NCBI GenBank assembly: GCA_963807425.1
Contig: CAWEBZ010000012.1
Coordinates: forward strand, 496,001 to 560,000
Source: VRUE01 sp963807425
GTDB taxonomy: Bacteria > Actinomycetota > Thermoleophilia > Solirubrobacterales > 70-9
DNA: 64,000 bases
Direction of reading: 5' to 3'
The first letter of the stretch is position 1; the number at the start of each line of letters is the position of its first letter. This document shows, piece by piece, positions 52,105 through 60,990 of the stretch. Made by a program: the position numbers and the translations under genes. The notes below the pieces were generated by a model. It was given only the letters and a program-made list of their open reading frames with translations, had not been told where the DNA came from and searched no databases.

Positions 52105-52545
52105 ATGCCTGACCAGGATGAGCGGCTAGACGAGGACAAGGCGATCGAGCGGCTCAACGCCGCCCTGGAGCAGCAGTACCGCTCCGCGCTGCAGTACTCG
52201 ATCGTTGCCGCCAGCTTGCTTGGCCTCGAGGCGCAGGCACTCGGTCCCCGGCTGACCAGCTTCGGCGACGAGGAGCTCGACGGCGCGCGTCAGCTGATCG
52301 AAAAGATCATCTCCTTCGGCGGCGAGCCGACGACGAAGCTCGCCGAGCTCCGCTTCCAGGCGGAGACCGCCGATTCCCTCGCCTGGCTGATCGAGTGCGA
52401 GGAGGAAGTCGTCGAGGCGCTGCAGGAATCGATCGAGCCGACCGGCCGCGAGGGTCGTTCCGAGGCCCTCGAGCACATGCTCGAGCACTTGATCATGCGC
52501 AAGCAACACCAGATCGACTTCCTCAAGCGCGCATCCAGCAACTAG
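52105..52545 (+). CDS. Ferritin-like (bacterioferritin-type) protein
   Basis: 146 residues, all helical: AIERLNAALEQQYRSALQYS, FGDEELDGARQLIEKIISFG, LAWLIECEEEVVEALQESIE and LEHMLEHLIMRKQHQIDFL. The Glu-x2-Tyr, Glu and His residues typical of a di-iron site are present. About the length of bacterioferritin, but divergent. Probably stress- or iron-related, matching the CsbD gene 22 bases downstream. Confidence 0.8.
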   Translation: MPDQDERLDEDKAIERLNAALEQQYRSALQYSIVAASLLGLEAQALGPRLTSFGDEELDGARQLIEKIISFGGEPTTKLAELRFQAETADSLAWLIECEEEVVEALQESIEPTGREGRSEALEHMLEHLIMRKQHQIDFLKRASSN

Positions 52546-52567
52546 AACGCAACATGAAAGGACCCAG

Positions 52568-52747
52568 ATGAGCGACGAAGTTCGCAACAAGGACGATGCC
52601 AAGGGCCGCCTCAAGGAGGCCGCCGGCAGCCTCACCGACGATGAGAAGCTGAAGCGTGAAGGCAAGGTCGACAAGGCCACCGGCAAGGTCAAGGAGGGCC
52701 TCGACCGGGCAGCCGACAAGGCCAAGGAGGTCCTGAAGCGCGACTAG
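52568..52747 (+). CDS. CsbD-like stress protein
   Basis: 59 residues. DDAKGRLKEAAGSLTDDEKL followed by KREGKVDKATGKVKEGLDRA is the CsbD repeat pattern. AAAGGA lies 6 bases before ATG 52568. Small, very hydrophilic and helical; the family is general-stress induced. It overlaps the convergent hydrolase stop by four bases. Confidence 0.92.
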   Translation: MSDEVRNKDDAKGRLKEAAGSLTDDEKLKREGKVDKATGKVKEGLDRAADKAKEVLKRD

Positions 52748-53553
52748 CTCAGGCGGGTGACGCCGGACCAGACTTCGGCCAGGAAGCTGGCGAGCTCTGC
52801 CGTCAGCCGATCCGGGTCGAGGCGCCACTCGAAGATCGAGGTCGCCTCGACCAGGCTTCCGTTTGGCAGCTCCTCGGCGAGCATGCCGGAGTCGCTGAAG
52901 GGGTGCAGGGGATCGCGCGGGTGGCCGACGATCAGCGTCGGCTGTTGGATCCCGAGCCGCTGCTCCCGGTGCGGCGCCGTCTCCCCCAGCAGCAGTCCCT
53001 CGAGCACCGCGCCCGAGGGCCCCGGCCGCTGGCGAACCCAGTCGAGCCCGATGTCGATCAGGTAGTGGCTGCGTGGGATGAGCGAGGTAAGGCGGGAGGT
53101 GATCTCGAAGGCCGGGCGGCCCAGGCGCAGGCCGAGCAGCAACGGGGCGAAAGCGGCGGCCACACCGGGCAGGGCGTTGTCGAGCACCGGCATCTCGATG
53201 AAGAGGCCGCGGACCCGCTCGGGCTCGCGCACGGCTAGCTCCAGGGCCACATTGGCCCCGAGTGACGTTCCCCCCACCACCGCCTCGGGCTGCTCCAGGT
53301 GATCGAGCAGCGCCGCCACCTGGCGGGCGAAGAGCGGCATCGAGTAGAGCCGCAGGTCCTCGGGCCGATCAGAGCGGCCGTGCCCGAGCAGGTCGACGCA
53401 GATCACCCGGGTTCCCCGCTCTGCCAGCGCCGGCGCCAGCCTCGCGTACATGCGCCGGTTCATCAGCAGCCCGTGTGCCAGCACCAGCACCCGCTCGCCC
53501 TCCCCATAGGAGTCGTACTCGATCCGGTGCCCCTCGTAGCGGAATTCCCCCAT
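52744..53553 (-). CDS. Alpha/beta hydrolase
   Basis: 269 residues from ATG 53553. LVLAHGLLMNRRMYARLAPA, VICVDLLGHGRSDRPEDLRL, a nucleophile elbow GGTSLGANVAL (Ser near residue 95), and IVGHPRDPLHPF with an acid residue; the C-terminal catalytic His is not obvious in EATSIFEWRLDPDR. Short-chain esterase or lipase-like. Downstream of the flavin monooxygenase on the same strand (35-base gap), so the pair may be co-transcribed: an ester made by a Baeyer-Villiger reaction could be cleaved by this hydrolase. Confidence 0.85.
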   Translation of the reverse strand: MGEFRYEGHRIEYDSYGEGERVLVLAHGLLMNRRMYARLAPALAERGTRVICVDLLGHGRSDRPEDLRLYSMPLFARQVAALLDHLEQPEAVVGGTSLGANVALELAVREPERVRGLFIEMPVLDNALPGVAAAFAPLLLGLRLGRPAFEITSRLTSLIPRSHYLIDIGLDWVRQRPGPSGAVLEGLLLGETAPHREQRLGIQQPTLIVGHPRDPLHPFSDSGMLAEELPNGSLVEATSIFEWRLDPDRLTAELASFLAEVWSGVTRLS

Positions 53554-53588
53554 CGCGGGTATCTGTATAGGACCGCCGCCGCGGCGGG

Positions 53589-55109
53589 TCAGCCCGCTAC
53601 CGGGACCGACGCCTGCGGCTCGGTCTGGAGCTGCGTGAACCGGTAGTCGTCGAGGTCGAAGTGGGCACTGTGCCAGGCGACCTCGAGCGTGGTCGCGGAG
53701 CGGAACGGGGCATCGCCGTGGGCGTTGAAGTAGTAGCTGTTCGAGGTCGCGCAGCTGTCCCGGAAGAACACCTGGCGGCCGCGGCGCGCCAGCATCGTCT
53801 CGAAGTAGCGCTGGTTTGCCTCGGCGGTGACCTCGACCGAGGTCGACCCGCTGCCGCGTGCCCGGCGCAAGCAGCGGACGATGTGTCGCGCCTGGTTCTC
53901 GATCAGGGTGAAGTAGCTGGCGCCGTTGAAGCCGTAGGGCCCGAGGATCAGGAACATGTTCGGGAAGCCCGGCACGCTGACGCCCTCGTAAGCCTGGAAG
54001 CGGTTTGTGTCCCACCACTCGGCCAGGTCGACGCCGGCGCTGCCCCGCACCGAGAACGCGGGCAAGTTGCCCGTGTCGAAGACCTGGAAGCCGGTGGCGA
54101 GGATCAGCACGTCGATCTCGTGCTCGGCCCCCTCCGCGGTGCGCACGCCGGACGGGCCGATCGCCTCGATCGAATTCGTCTCCAGGTAGACGTTGGGGCG
54201 GTTGAAGGTCGAGAGGTACCGGTTCGAGAAGCTCGGCCGCTTGCAGCCGAGTCCGTAGCGGGGAGTCAGCTTCTCCCTCACCGCCGGGTCGCGGACCTGG
54301 CGGCGCAGGTGCCTGAGTCCGACCCGTTCGCCCGCTGAGGCGAACGGGATGACGCCATGGAAGTGGGCCGGGAGCGGAAAGTTGAGCTCGACGTAGGTCT
54401 GGCTCATCGCCCGGGCCACCGCCTTCGCGCCGGGGACGCGGCCGAGCAACTGGCGTGCGCGCGGACCGAGCCGCGCGTCGGGCTTCGGCAGGCACCAGAT
54501 CGGGGTCCGCTGCAGCACGATCAGCTTCTCGACTTCGCGCGCGATCGAAGGGATCACCTGTACCGCGGAAGCGCCGGTGCCGATGACCCCGACCTTCTTC
54601 CCGCTCAGGTCTTCCTCGTGGTCCCAGCGCGCCGTGTGCATCACCGACCCGCCGAACGTCTCGAGCCCGGGGATCTCCGGTGGCTTCGGCTGGGTGAAGA
54701 CGCCGGTCGCGCCGACCACGAAGCGCGCGGTGACGGTCGTGCCGTCGGCGATCTCCAGGCGCCAGAGATGGTTCTCGTCGTCGAACGCCGCGCCGCCGAC
54801 TTTCGCATTCAGGCGGATCCGCGAGCGCAGGCCGTAGGTGTCGACGCAGTGCTCGGCGTAGGCCTTCAGCTCGCTGCCGGGGGCGTAGACGCGCGACCAG
54901 TCGGAGCGCTGCTCGAACGAGAACTGGTAGCTGAACGAGGGAATATCGACCCCAATCCCGGGATACGTGTTCCAGTGCCAGGCGCCACCGACGCCATCGC
55001 CCGCCTCGAGCATGACCCAGTCCCGGATCCCCGCCTGGTCGAGCTTGATCGCCGTGCCGATGCCGGAGAACCCAGCACCGATCACCGCAACGTCGTGGTC
55101 AGGCCGCAT
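53589..55109 (-). CDS. Flavin-containing / Baeyer-Villiger-type monooxygenase
   Basis: About 506 residues from ATG 55109 (a GTG at 55154 would overlap the next gene). FAD loop VAVIGAGFSGIGTAIKLDQA; GVGGAWHWNTYPGIGVDIPS; the BVMO fingerprint FGGSVMHTARWDHE (FxGxxxHxxxW); NADPH loop VGVIGTGASAVQVIPSI; LILATGFQVFD near the C-terminus. Oxidises a ketone, aldehyde or heteroatom with O2 and NADPH. An alpha/beta hydrolase follows 35 bases later. Confidence 0.92.
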   Translation of the reverse strand: MRPDHDVAVIGAGFSGIGTAIKLDQAGIRDWVMLEAGDGVGGAWHWNTYPGIGVDIPSFSYQFSFEQRSDWSRVYAPGSELKAYAEHCVDTYGLRSRIRLNAKVGGAAFDDENHLWRLEIADGTTVTARFVVGATGVFTQPKPPEIPGLETFGGSVMHTARWDHEEDLSGKKVGVIGTGASAVQVIPSIAREVEKLIVLQRTPIWCLPKPDARLGPRARQLLGRVPGAKAVARAMSQTYVELNFPLPAHFHGVIPFASAGERVGLRHLRRQVRDPAVREKLTPRYGLGCKRPSFSNRYLSTFNRPNVYLETNSIEAIGPSGVRTAEGAEHEIDVLILATGFQVFDTGNLPAFSVRGSAGVDLAEWWDTNRFQAYEGVSVPGFPNMFLILGPYGFNGASYFTLIENQARHIVRCLRRARGSGSTSVEVTAEANQRYFETMLARRGRQVFFRDSCATSNSYYFNAHGDAPFRSATTLEVAWHSAHFDLDDYRFTQLQTEPQASVPVAG

Positions 55110-55128
55110 GCCGCTCAGGATAAGGCCC

Positions 55129-56583
55129 TCAGGGAGATGCGCCGACTTCGACACCGGAGGCGCGGGCGTGCCACCCGATCTTCCTTACCGTGCACCTCGT
55201 CCCGAATGCGCTCGCGCCCGTGCGAGACGCCGTGCCCGAGGCATGGACTCCCCTGATTCGCCCGGAGACGTGAACCGACCCTCCCGTGTCGAGGGCGCGA
55301 TCGAAGGAGAAGCGTCCGCGGCGAACCCGATCCCCGCGGAGGAAGATCGTGCTGGTGTGCGTTTGCCCGTCGGCACACCTCACTCGCCAGCGGAAGTAGA
55401 CGGATCGAACCGCGGCCCGGCCCACGGTAAGGATGATCGGCAAAGCCTGACTCGTTGTTCCCGTGTAGGTACCGGCTTTGAAGGCAGGGGGCCGCGGGGC
55501 CTCGATAGTTCCCGTCTGCCGCGCCACGGCTCTCCTCCGCCCAGCCGCGACGATCTCTGCCGAGGCTCTTATCTTCAGCCTTCCGGCCTCGCGCAGGGCC
55601 CTGGCCCCGGGTCCTGACAGACGCACCACGACGCTTCTGCTCGCGCCTGGCGGGACCGAGAGCCTGACAGCACCCAGGCGCTCGATCCTCGTCGCCCGCC
55701 GGGACGTCGAGGCGACATCCACCCGGCCGTGTGCCGCACAGGATGCGGTGCCGATCGGGCAGCTCACGGTCAGACCGGTATTCACCGCGATCGCCCGCCC
55801 CAGCTCCCGCGCACGCGGCATCTCTGTCGCAACCGCTTTCGGCCGCCCTGGGGACGACTGCGGGGCCGGACAGAGGGCCGGGCTGTCAGCCACCTGCCCA
55901 ACCTCATCCGCGGTCAGGGCGCCGTCGTAGACGAGGATGCAGGCGACTGCCCCAGCCGACTCCTCGCCTCCCGCCGGGCCGCTCACGTTGTCCTTGAAGA
56001 AGCGCAGCACTCCCTCTCCGAGGCCGAAACCCTGCGAGGTTCTCGCGGCCGCCACCTGGACTCCATTTACATAGGCGGTGGTCTCGCGTACACCGGTGGA
56101 GACAGCCGCACTCGTGAGGACGACCTGAGCGTATGAGTCGTCGAACACAGCGCCCCTGCTGACAGCGACCCTCCTCGAAGAGTCACTGCCGTAGATGACG
56201 AGATGTCCGTTCAGGTTGTAGAGGCCGTTGTCGGAGGTGCTGTTGGCGAAGTCGAGGATGCGCCGGTAACGAGTGACGTCGGCCAACCGGAACAGCATCA
56301 CCACGGAATGGTTTTCGGGGTCGACGAGGCCTGCGGTGGCCAGCGAGAGCCCGTTTCCCTTCGGGAAGGTCAAGACGCTGCGTGAAATCCCGTCGACCTC
56401 CTCCAGTGCGAAGCGGTTGCCCGTCCCGAGATCGGTGAGGTCCGGCGCGCCGGCAACCCCCGAGATGAGATTGCCCTGAAGCTGATAGTTCGCCTTCAGC
56501 GTGGCCGCGTCCGCGCCTTTGCTGGCGCCGAGGAAGACCAACGCTGCCCCCAGCGCTATGACAACCCTGCCGGCACCCCGCAT
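55129..56583 (-). CDS. Secreted LamG/concanavalin-like protein
   Basis: 484 residues from ATG 56583. Signal peptide RVVIALGAALVFLGASKGAD. A LamG-like lectin fold covers about residues 25-210: GDSSRR-type loops, TRYRRILDFANSTSDNGLYN, TTAYVNGVQVAAARTSQGFG and GAVACILVYDGALTADEVGQ. The C-terminal 270 residues include VSCPIGTASCAAHGRVDVAS and a beta-rich domain with cysteines (VRCADGQTHTSTIFLRGDRV). Probably binds extracellular carbohydrate or the cell surface. Start lies 46 bases after the stop of the repeat surface protein on the same strand. Confidence 0.8.
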   Translation of the reverse strand: MRGAGRVVIALGAALVFLGASKGADAATLKANYQLQGNLISGVAGAPDLTDLGTGNRFALEEVDGISRSVLTFPKGNGLSLATAGLVDPENHSVVMLFRLADVTRYRRILDFANSTSDNGLYNLNGHLVIYGSDSSRRVAVSRGAVFDDSYAQVVLTSAAVSTGVRETTAYVNGVQVAAARTSQGFGLGEGVLRFFKDNVSGPAGGEESAGAVACILVYDGALTADEVGQVADSPALCPAPQSSPGRPKAVATEMPRARELGRAIAVNTGLTVSCPIGTASCAAHGRVDVASTSRRATRIERLGAVRLSVPPGASRSVVVRLSGPGARALREAGRLKIRASAEIVAAGRRRAVARQTGTIEAPRPPAFKAGTYTGTTSQALPIILTVGRAAVRSVYFRWRVRCADGQTHTSTIFLRGDRVRRGRFSFDRALDTGGSVHVSGRIRGVHASGTASRTGASAFGTRCTVRKIGWHARASGVEVGASP

Positions 56584-56629
56584 CGGCCGATCGTACAAGA
56601 AGCCCTGAACGCTTGAATCGGTCCTGCCG

Positions 56630-59185
56630 CTAGCGTTTTTTCTTGACGACCTTGAAGCTGAAGCTGACCGCTGCGCCGGTCTCCCCGCCGGCCCCGACGG
56701 CCAGGACGGAGAACTTGTGTTTGCCCGGCTTCGCTTTGTAGGACTTCGGCGAGGTGCAGCTGCCGTAGGCCCCCTTGTCCAGCTTGCACTGGAAGGTCGC
56801 CCTCGAGACATCGGAGGAGAAGGTGAAGGTGACTTTTGCCTTTGCTTTTTTGGTCTTGACCACGGAGCCGGGATGGGTCTTCAGGGTCGTTTTGGGGATG
56901 ACAACCGGTGGCGGTGTGGTGGCCACTGGACTCGGCGGTTTTGGTGGAACGACGGTTTCGCATTTCACGCCGCTGCTGGAGACGGTGGCGCTGACATTCT
57001 TCGGGCCATCGTTGTAGGTGGCAGTGAGCTGCTTGGGGCAATCCAGCGACGGGGTCACGGTCGTCGCTGCGAAGGGATTTGTGCGAGTGCCCCCGTAGGT
57101 GAGGAAGGCGACGCTGTCACCCGGGACCGACGAGGCTGCATAGCCGGCCGTTGGCTGCAGCGCCAGCGTCCCGCCGAGCGTCGCGTTGCCGTTGACGGCG
57201 AGCTTGTCGAACTGCCCCGCCGCGGTGCCCGCGACCTCGATCTCGAGGCTGCCGCCAACGCCCTGTGTGTAGTTGCCGTTGATCGTCAGCGTGCCGGGAC
57301 TCGCGCCAGGAGCGACCGCCCCGGAGCTGTCGACCGAGCCGTTGACGGTGCCACCGCCTGCGAGGCGCCCGCTGCTGGTCAGCGTCGACGCGTTCAGCGC
57401 GCCCCCCGGGTTGATTGTGATCGTCCCTGAGCTGGCGAAGGGAGGAAAGCCGACCGTCTTGCCGCCGGCGATGTTGATCGCGCCCCCGTTGACGAAGGTG
57501 CCGCTGACGCCGGCGCTCTGATCGAACTGCATCGTCCCGGTGTTGGTCATCGTGCCGTTGCTGGGACCGGCACCGGTGCCCGAAGCGGCGGCGACGGTGA
57601 ACGTGCCGGCGTTGGTGAAGGCTTTGCCGTTGATGTTGAACCCGGCGCCGCCGCCCGGACCACCGCTGCAGCCGCCCCCCGGACAGGTGAGCGTGATCGA
57701 GCCTTTGTTGACGAAGTCCGATTGCAGGTGGGCGGTCGTGTTCGAGCCGGCGGCACTGATCGTCAGCGCCTGATTGGGATGCATTTCCCCGGAGAGGTTG
57801 AAACCTCCGTTCACCTGCACGCTGCTCGCCCCGTTTCCGGTGTATTTGAGGTGGCCGCCGCAGGGCATCTGCACCGGGGTGGCCCCAGACGTCGAGCCAT
57901 TGCCCTGCTCGTAGTTGGTGGCGATGTTGAAGGTTCCCGTCCCGGCAGCGTTGATCTGACCGCCGGTGTCGTTCTTGACCTGGCCGCCGGCGTCGCCGCA
58001 GGAGCTGCCGGACGAGGTGACCGTCTTGCCGTCGGCGATGTTGATCGTGCCTTTGTTCACCACGATCCCACCGAAGAAAGCGCTCTGGTTGAAGCTCATC
58101 GTGCCGGTGTTGGTCACGCTGCCGGGAGAACCGCTGCCGAGGCTCGTACCGGTGCCCGAAGCGGCGGCGACGGTGAACGTGCCGGCGTTGGTAAAGGCTT
58201 TGCCGTTGCCGTTGAGGCCCGGCCCGCCCCCTGAGCCACCGCTGCAGCCGCCGCCTGGACAGGTGAACGTGATCGAGCCTTTGTTGACGAAGTCGGAGGC
58301 CAGGATCGCGTTGGTGTTGCTGCTGGCGGCGGTGACGGTCAGCGACTGATTCGACTGCATTTCCCCGGAGAGGGTGAAGCCGCCGTAGGCCTGCACCGTG
58401 CTCGCGCCGTTGCCGGTGTATTTGACCGTGCCGCAGGGCAGCTGAACCGGATTGGTCCCCGAGGTCGTGCCGGCGCCCTGCTCGTAGCTGTAGGCGTCGA
58501 GAGTGCCGGTGCCGGTCGCGTTGATCTCTCCACCGATGTCGTTTTTGACGATTGCGCTCGTGGTGTCGCCACAGTGGCTAGTGGCGGATTTGAACACTTT
58601 GCCGTCGGCGATGTTGATCTCGCCCTGGTTCAGCAGCGTGCCGTTGTTCTGAGCGGTGGGACCGTTGATCTGGATCGTGCCGGTGTTGACGATGCTGCCG
58701 CTCAGGGTGCTGCCGCCGGAGGCGGAATCCACCGTGATCTTTCCTTCATTCGTGACGGTCGTGCCGAGGAAGTTGAGCGCTGGACCACCGCCCCCGTTGC
58801 AGCTCAAGATCGGGCAGGTGAGGACGACCTCCGCGTTGGCACCGATGCTGCTCGGGGACGTGGTGGCGTTGAGATTCGTGTTGGGGTTGACCCCCGAGAT
58901 GCTGAGCGTCTGCGTCCCGGTGGCGTTTCCAAACGTGAACGATTTCATCGAAGCCCCGCCGGTCATCGAGACCGTGTAGGTGCCGGGATTCGTGATCACC
59001 GTGTCGCAGGCAGAGCTCGGACCGCCGTTGCTCCAGTTGGCGTCCAGGTTGAATTCACCGTCCCCGCCCAGCCAGGAGGTCGTGCCGCCAGGGCAAGGGG
59101 CCGCGGATGCGCTCGCGGGAAGTGTCGCTATCGCGGCGATCGCGATCAGCCCTGCCAAAGTCGCCCAGCGCCTCGTGCTGCCCAT
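56630..59185 (-). CDS. Large secreted repeat protein with C-terminal Ig-like domain
   Basis: 851 residues, ATG 59185 after AAGGAAGGTGG. Signal peptide LAGLIAIAAIATLPASASAA. Gly/Thr/Asn-rich beta-helix-like body with TNTGTI and VNKGTINIADGKTV strands. A unit of about 186-192 residues is repeated three times (landmarks near 58830, 58270 and 57695; each has CPGGGCSGG or a variant, FTNAGTFTVAAASGTG, NTGTM and YTGNGAS). A linker TTPPPVV leads to an Ig-like domain (CKLDKGAYGSCTSPKSYKAK, GKHKFSVLAV) and a basic end KVVKKKR. Probably a cell-wall or adhesion protein. Confidence 0.83.
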   Translation of the reverse strand: MGSTRRWATLAGLIAIAAIATLPASASAAPCPGGTTSWLGGDGEFNLDANWSNGGPSSACDTVITNPGTYTVSMTGGASMKSFTFGNATGTQTLSISGVNPNTNLNATTSPSSIGANAEVVLTCPILSCNGGGGPALNFLGTTVTNEGKITVDSASGGSTLSGSIVNTGTIQINGPTAQNNGTLLNQGEINIADGKVFKSATSHCGDTTSAIVKNDIGGEINATGTGTLDAYSYEQGAGTTSGTNPVQLPCGTVKYTGNGASTVQAYGGFTLSGEMQSNQSLTVTAASSNTNAILASDFVNKGSITFTCPGGGCSGGSGGGPGLNGNGKAFTNAGTFTVAAASGTGTSLGSGSPGSVTNTGTMSFNQSAFFGGIVVNKGTINIADGKTVTSSGSSCGDAGGQVKNDTGGQINAAGTGTFNIATNYEQGNGSTSGATPVQMPCGGHLKYTGNGASSVQVNGGFNLSGEMHPNQALTISAAGSNTTAHLQSDFVNKGSITLTCPGGGCSGGPGGGAGFNINGKAFTNAGTFTVAAASGTGAGPSNGTMTNTGTMQFDQSAGVSGTFVNGGAINIAGGKTVGFPPFASSGTITINPGGALNASTLTSSGRLAGGGTVNGSVDSSGAVAPGASPGTLTINGNYTQGVGGSLEIEVAGTAAGQFDKLAVNGNATLGGTLALQPTAGYAASSVPGDSVAFLTYGGTRTNPFAATTVTPSLDCPKQLTATYNDGPKNVSATVSSSGVKCETVVPPKPPSPVATTPPPVVIPKTTLKTHPGSVVKTKKAKAKVTFTFSSDVSRATFQCKLDKGAYGSCTSPKSYKAKPGKHKFSVLAVGAGGETGAAVSFSFKVVKKKR

Positions 59186-59268
59186 CCCCCAACCACCTTC
59201 CTTTTCTGCCCCGTGCCGACTCGGTTTCTAAAGCGCGGGCGATCCTATCCCCGCAAAAGGATTAACGC

Positions 59269-59913
59269 TCAAGCCAACCGATCTTTTCCGGGCGGCGGAG
59301 TGATCAGCGCAACCGGCAACGCCAGGCCAGCAGAGCGGCGCAGGGTGGCGATGCGACGGCCAGGCTGAACCGCTGCCCGGATCTCGCTGACGCGGTCGCC
59401 CAGCCCAGCGACGGTCCTCTCCAGATCGGGTGCGACGAAGGCAATTCCCCAGAAGAAGGCCGGCCGATCTCCCCCAGTCCGCTCGATCGCCTCCTCCGGA
59501 GCCTGGATCGCCTCGAGGATGACGCTGCCGAGGCGGAAGAACGCCTGCCGGGGAGCACCGGCCGGCGTCGGCTCCTCGCGGATGCGCCGCAGGTCGAGGC
59601 CGGCGCTCTGAAGGGCGGTGACGGTGCGGTCGAGATCGGAGCTGATCGCTACGACGTGGTCGAGCGCGGCGATCCCGTTGGGATGCGCTGAGGAATCTCC
59701 CGGCGGTGGACGATCCGACAGCGTCGTCGCCAGCCCGTCCAGCTCGGTCGTCTCGATGTCGCGCAGGGACCAGCCCGCCAGCCCCTTGCCCGCGTCCACC
59801 AGGCGAATCCGCACGTCGCCGACGACGCAGGTGTCGCCGTCGACCTCGAAGCCGAGCGAGGACCAGGCCTGCGGCGGGTCGGCGACCGTCAGCTCGTCGA
59901 TGGTCGGCGTCAC
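59269..59913 (-). CDS. VOC-family (glyoxalase-like) protein
   Basis: 214 residues from GTG 59913, overlapping the carbonic anhydrase stop (GTGA). Two VOC half-domains: PQAWSSLGFEVDGDTCVVGD, then GIAALDHVVAISSDLDRTVT and FRLGSVILEAIQAPEE with FFWGIAFVAPDLERTV. Metal-binding Glu in ILEAIQAP is present. Many members bind small organic molecules; substrate unknown. Confidence 0.85.
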   Translation of the reverse strand: MTPTIDELTVADPPQAWSSLGFEVDGDTCVVGDVRIRLVDAGKGLAGWSLRDIETTELDGLATTLSDRPPPGDSSAHPNGIAALDHVVAISSDLDRTVTALQSAGLDLRRIREEPTPAGAPRQAFFRLGSVILEAIQAPEEAIERTGGDRPAFFWGIAFVAPDLERTVAGLGDRVSEIRAAVQPGRRIATLRRSAGLALPVALITPPPGKDRLA

Positions 59914-60410
59914 GACGCCTGGCCGAGCTCGCGCAACCCGCCGGTCCCGACGTCGTAGACGAATCCCCTGACAGCGTCGGTGCAAGGAAGGAATGGGCTC
60001 GCTTCGAGTCGCGCGACGCCCTCGCGCACGGCCCGGTCGAGGTCGGCGAAGGCGCCGGCGCTCCACGCCGGCCGCTCGCCCGTGTCGGACTCCAGCCCCT
60101 CGGCGAACTCCTCATCGGTGAAGGTGAGCAGGCCGCACCCGGTGTGCTGGATCAGAGCTATCTCGCTGGTGCCCAGCAGTCGCTGCGATATCGAGAGCGA
60201 GCGGATCACGTCGTCGGTGACGATGCCGCCGGCGTTGCGGATCACGTGCGCGTCTCCCTTGCTCAGCCCGAGCAGCCGGTACGGGTCGATGCGCGCATCC
60301 ATGCAGGTGACCACAGCGACCTTCCTCGCCGGCGCACTGGGCAGACCGCCTCCATCGAAGCTCTCCGCGTAGGCGCTTGCGTTTTCAAGCAGCTCGTCGA
60401 TCTGGCTCAT
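59910..60410 (-). CDS. Beta-class carbonic anhydrase
   Basis: 166 residues from ATG 60410. Zinc ligands in VVTCMDARIDPYRLLGL (Cys and the Asp-Arg dyad) and IQHTGCGLLTF (His, Cys). IRNAGGIVTDDVIRSL lies between. A short form of the family, close to the Rv1284-type proteins. Interconverts CO2 and bicarbonate; cytoplasmic. Co-transcribed with the VOC gene. Confidence 0.92.
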   Translation of the reverse strand: MSQIDELLENASAYAESFDGGGLPSAPARKVAVVTCMDARIDPYRLLGLSKGDAHVIRNAGGIVTDDVIRSLSISQRLLGTSEIALIQHTGCGLLTFTDEEFAEGLESDTGERPAWSAGAFADLDRAVREGVARLEASPFLPCTDAVRGFVYDVGTGGLRELGQAS

Positions 60411-60424
60411 CGGTGCTCGACCCG

Positions 60425-60970
60425 TCACGCTATCCGCAACTGCCGATCCACCCAGGCCGGCTCGGGTGGCCGATCGCCAACTGTCGCGCGCTCGAGGTCG
60501 AGCAGGGCCTGCTTGCGCCGCAGGCCGCCGCCATATCCGGTCAGCGAGCCGTCGGCGCCGATCACCCGGTGACAGGGCACCAGGATCGGAGTCGGGGTGC
60601 GACCGATCGCTGTCGCGGTCAGCCGGACGCGCTTGTAGGGCTCGAGCCCGTCGGGGTAGGAGGTGTCGTCGATCCGCCCGGCCAGGTCGCCATAGGTAGT
60701 GGTGGTGCCGTAGGGGATCTTGCGTAGCTGAGCCCAGACGAGCTTCTGCAGCGGCGTGCCGCGCAGGTCGAGGTCCAGATCGAAGCTCTGGCGCTCGCCG
60801 GCGAAGTAGGCGTCGAGCTGATCGGTCACCTCCGGCAGCGGCCGGCGCGCACCCTCCTCCAGTCGCGAGGAGTGACCGGGGAAGTGGACGTTCCTGATCC
60901 GGTCCGCGGTGGCGATCACGGTCAACGGCCCCAGCGGGCTCTCATAGATCATCCAGGCGAGTCGGTCCAT
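60425..60970 (-). CDS. ogt: Methylated-DNA--protein-cysteine methyltransferase
   Basis: 181 residues from ATG 60970. Repairs O6-methylguanine by suicide alkyl transfer to a Cys. YESPLGPLTVIATADRIRNV, LQKLVWAQLRKIPYGTTTTY, the active site ILVPCHRVIGADGSLTGYGG. The start is only 20 bases from the divergent aldehyde dehydrogenase GTG, so promoters must overlap coding sequence. Confidence 0.94.
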   Translation of the reverse strand: MDRLAWMIYESPLGPLTVIATADRIRNVHFPGHSSRLEEGARRPLPEVTDQLDAYFAGERQSFDLDLDLRGTPLQKLVWAQLRKIPYGTTTTYGDLAGRIDDTSYPDGLEPYKRVRLTATAIGRTPTPILVPCHRVIGADGSLTGYGGGLRRKQALLDLERATVGDRPPEPAWVDRQLRIA

Positions 60971-60990
60971 CACTGGTAGAACGGTATGCG

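Noticed and set aside
55110..55154. Longer N-terminus of the flavin monooxygenase from GTG 55154
   Set aside because: It would overlap the preceding gene, has no good ribosome site and adds residues not typical of the family.
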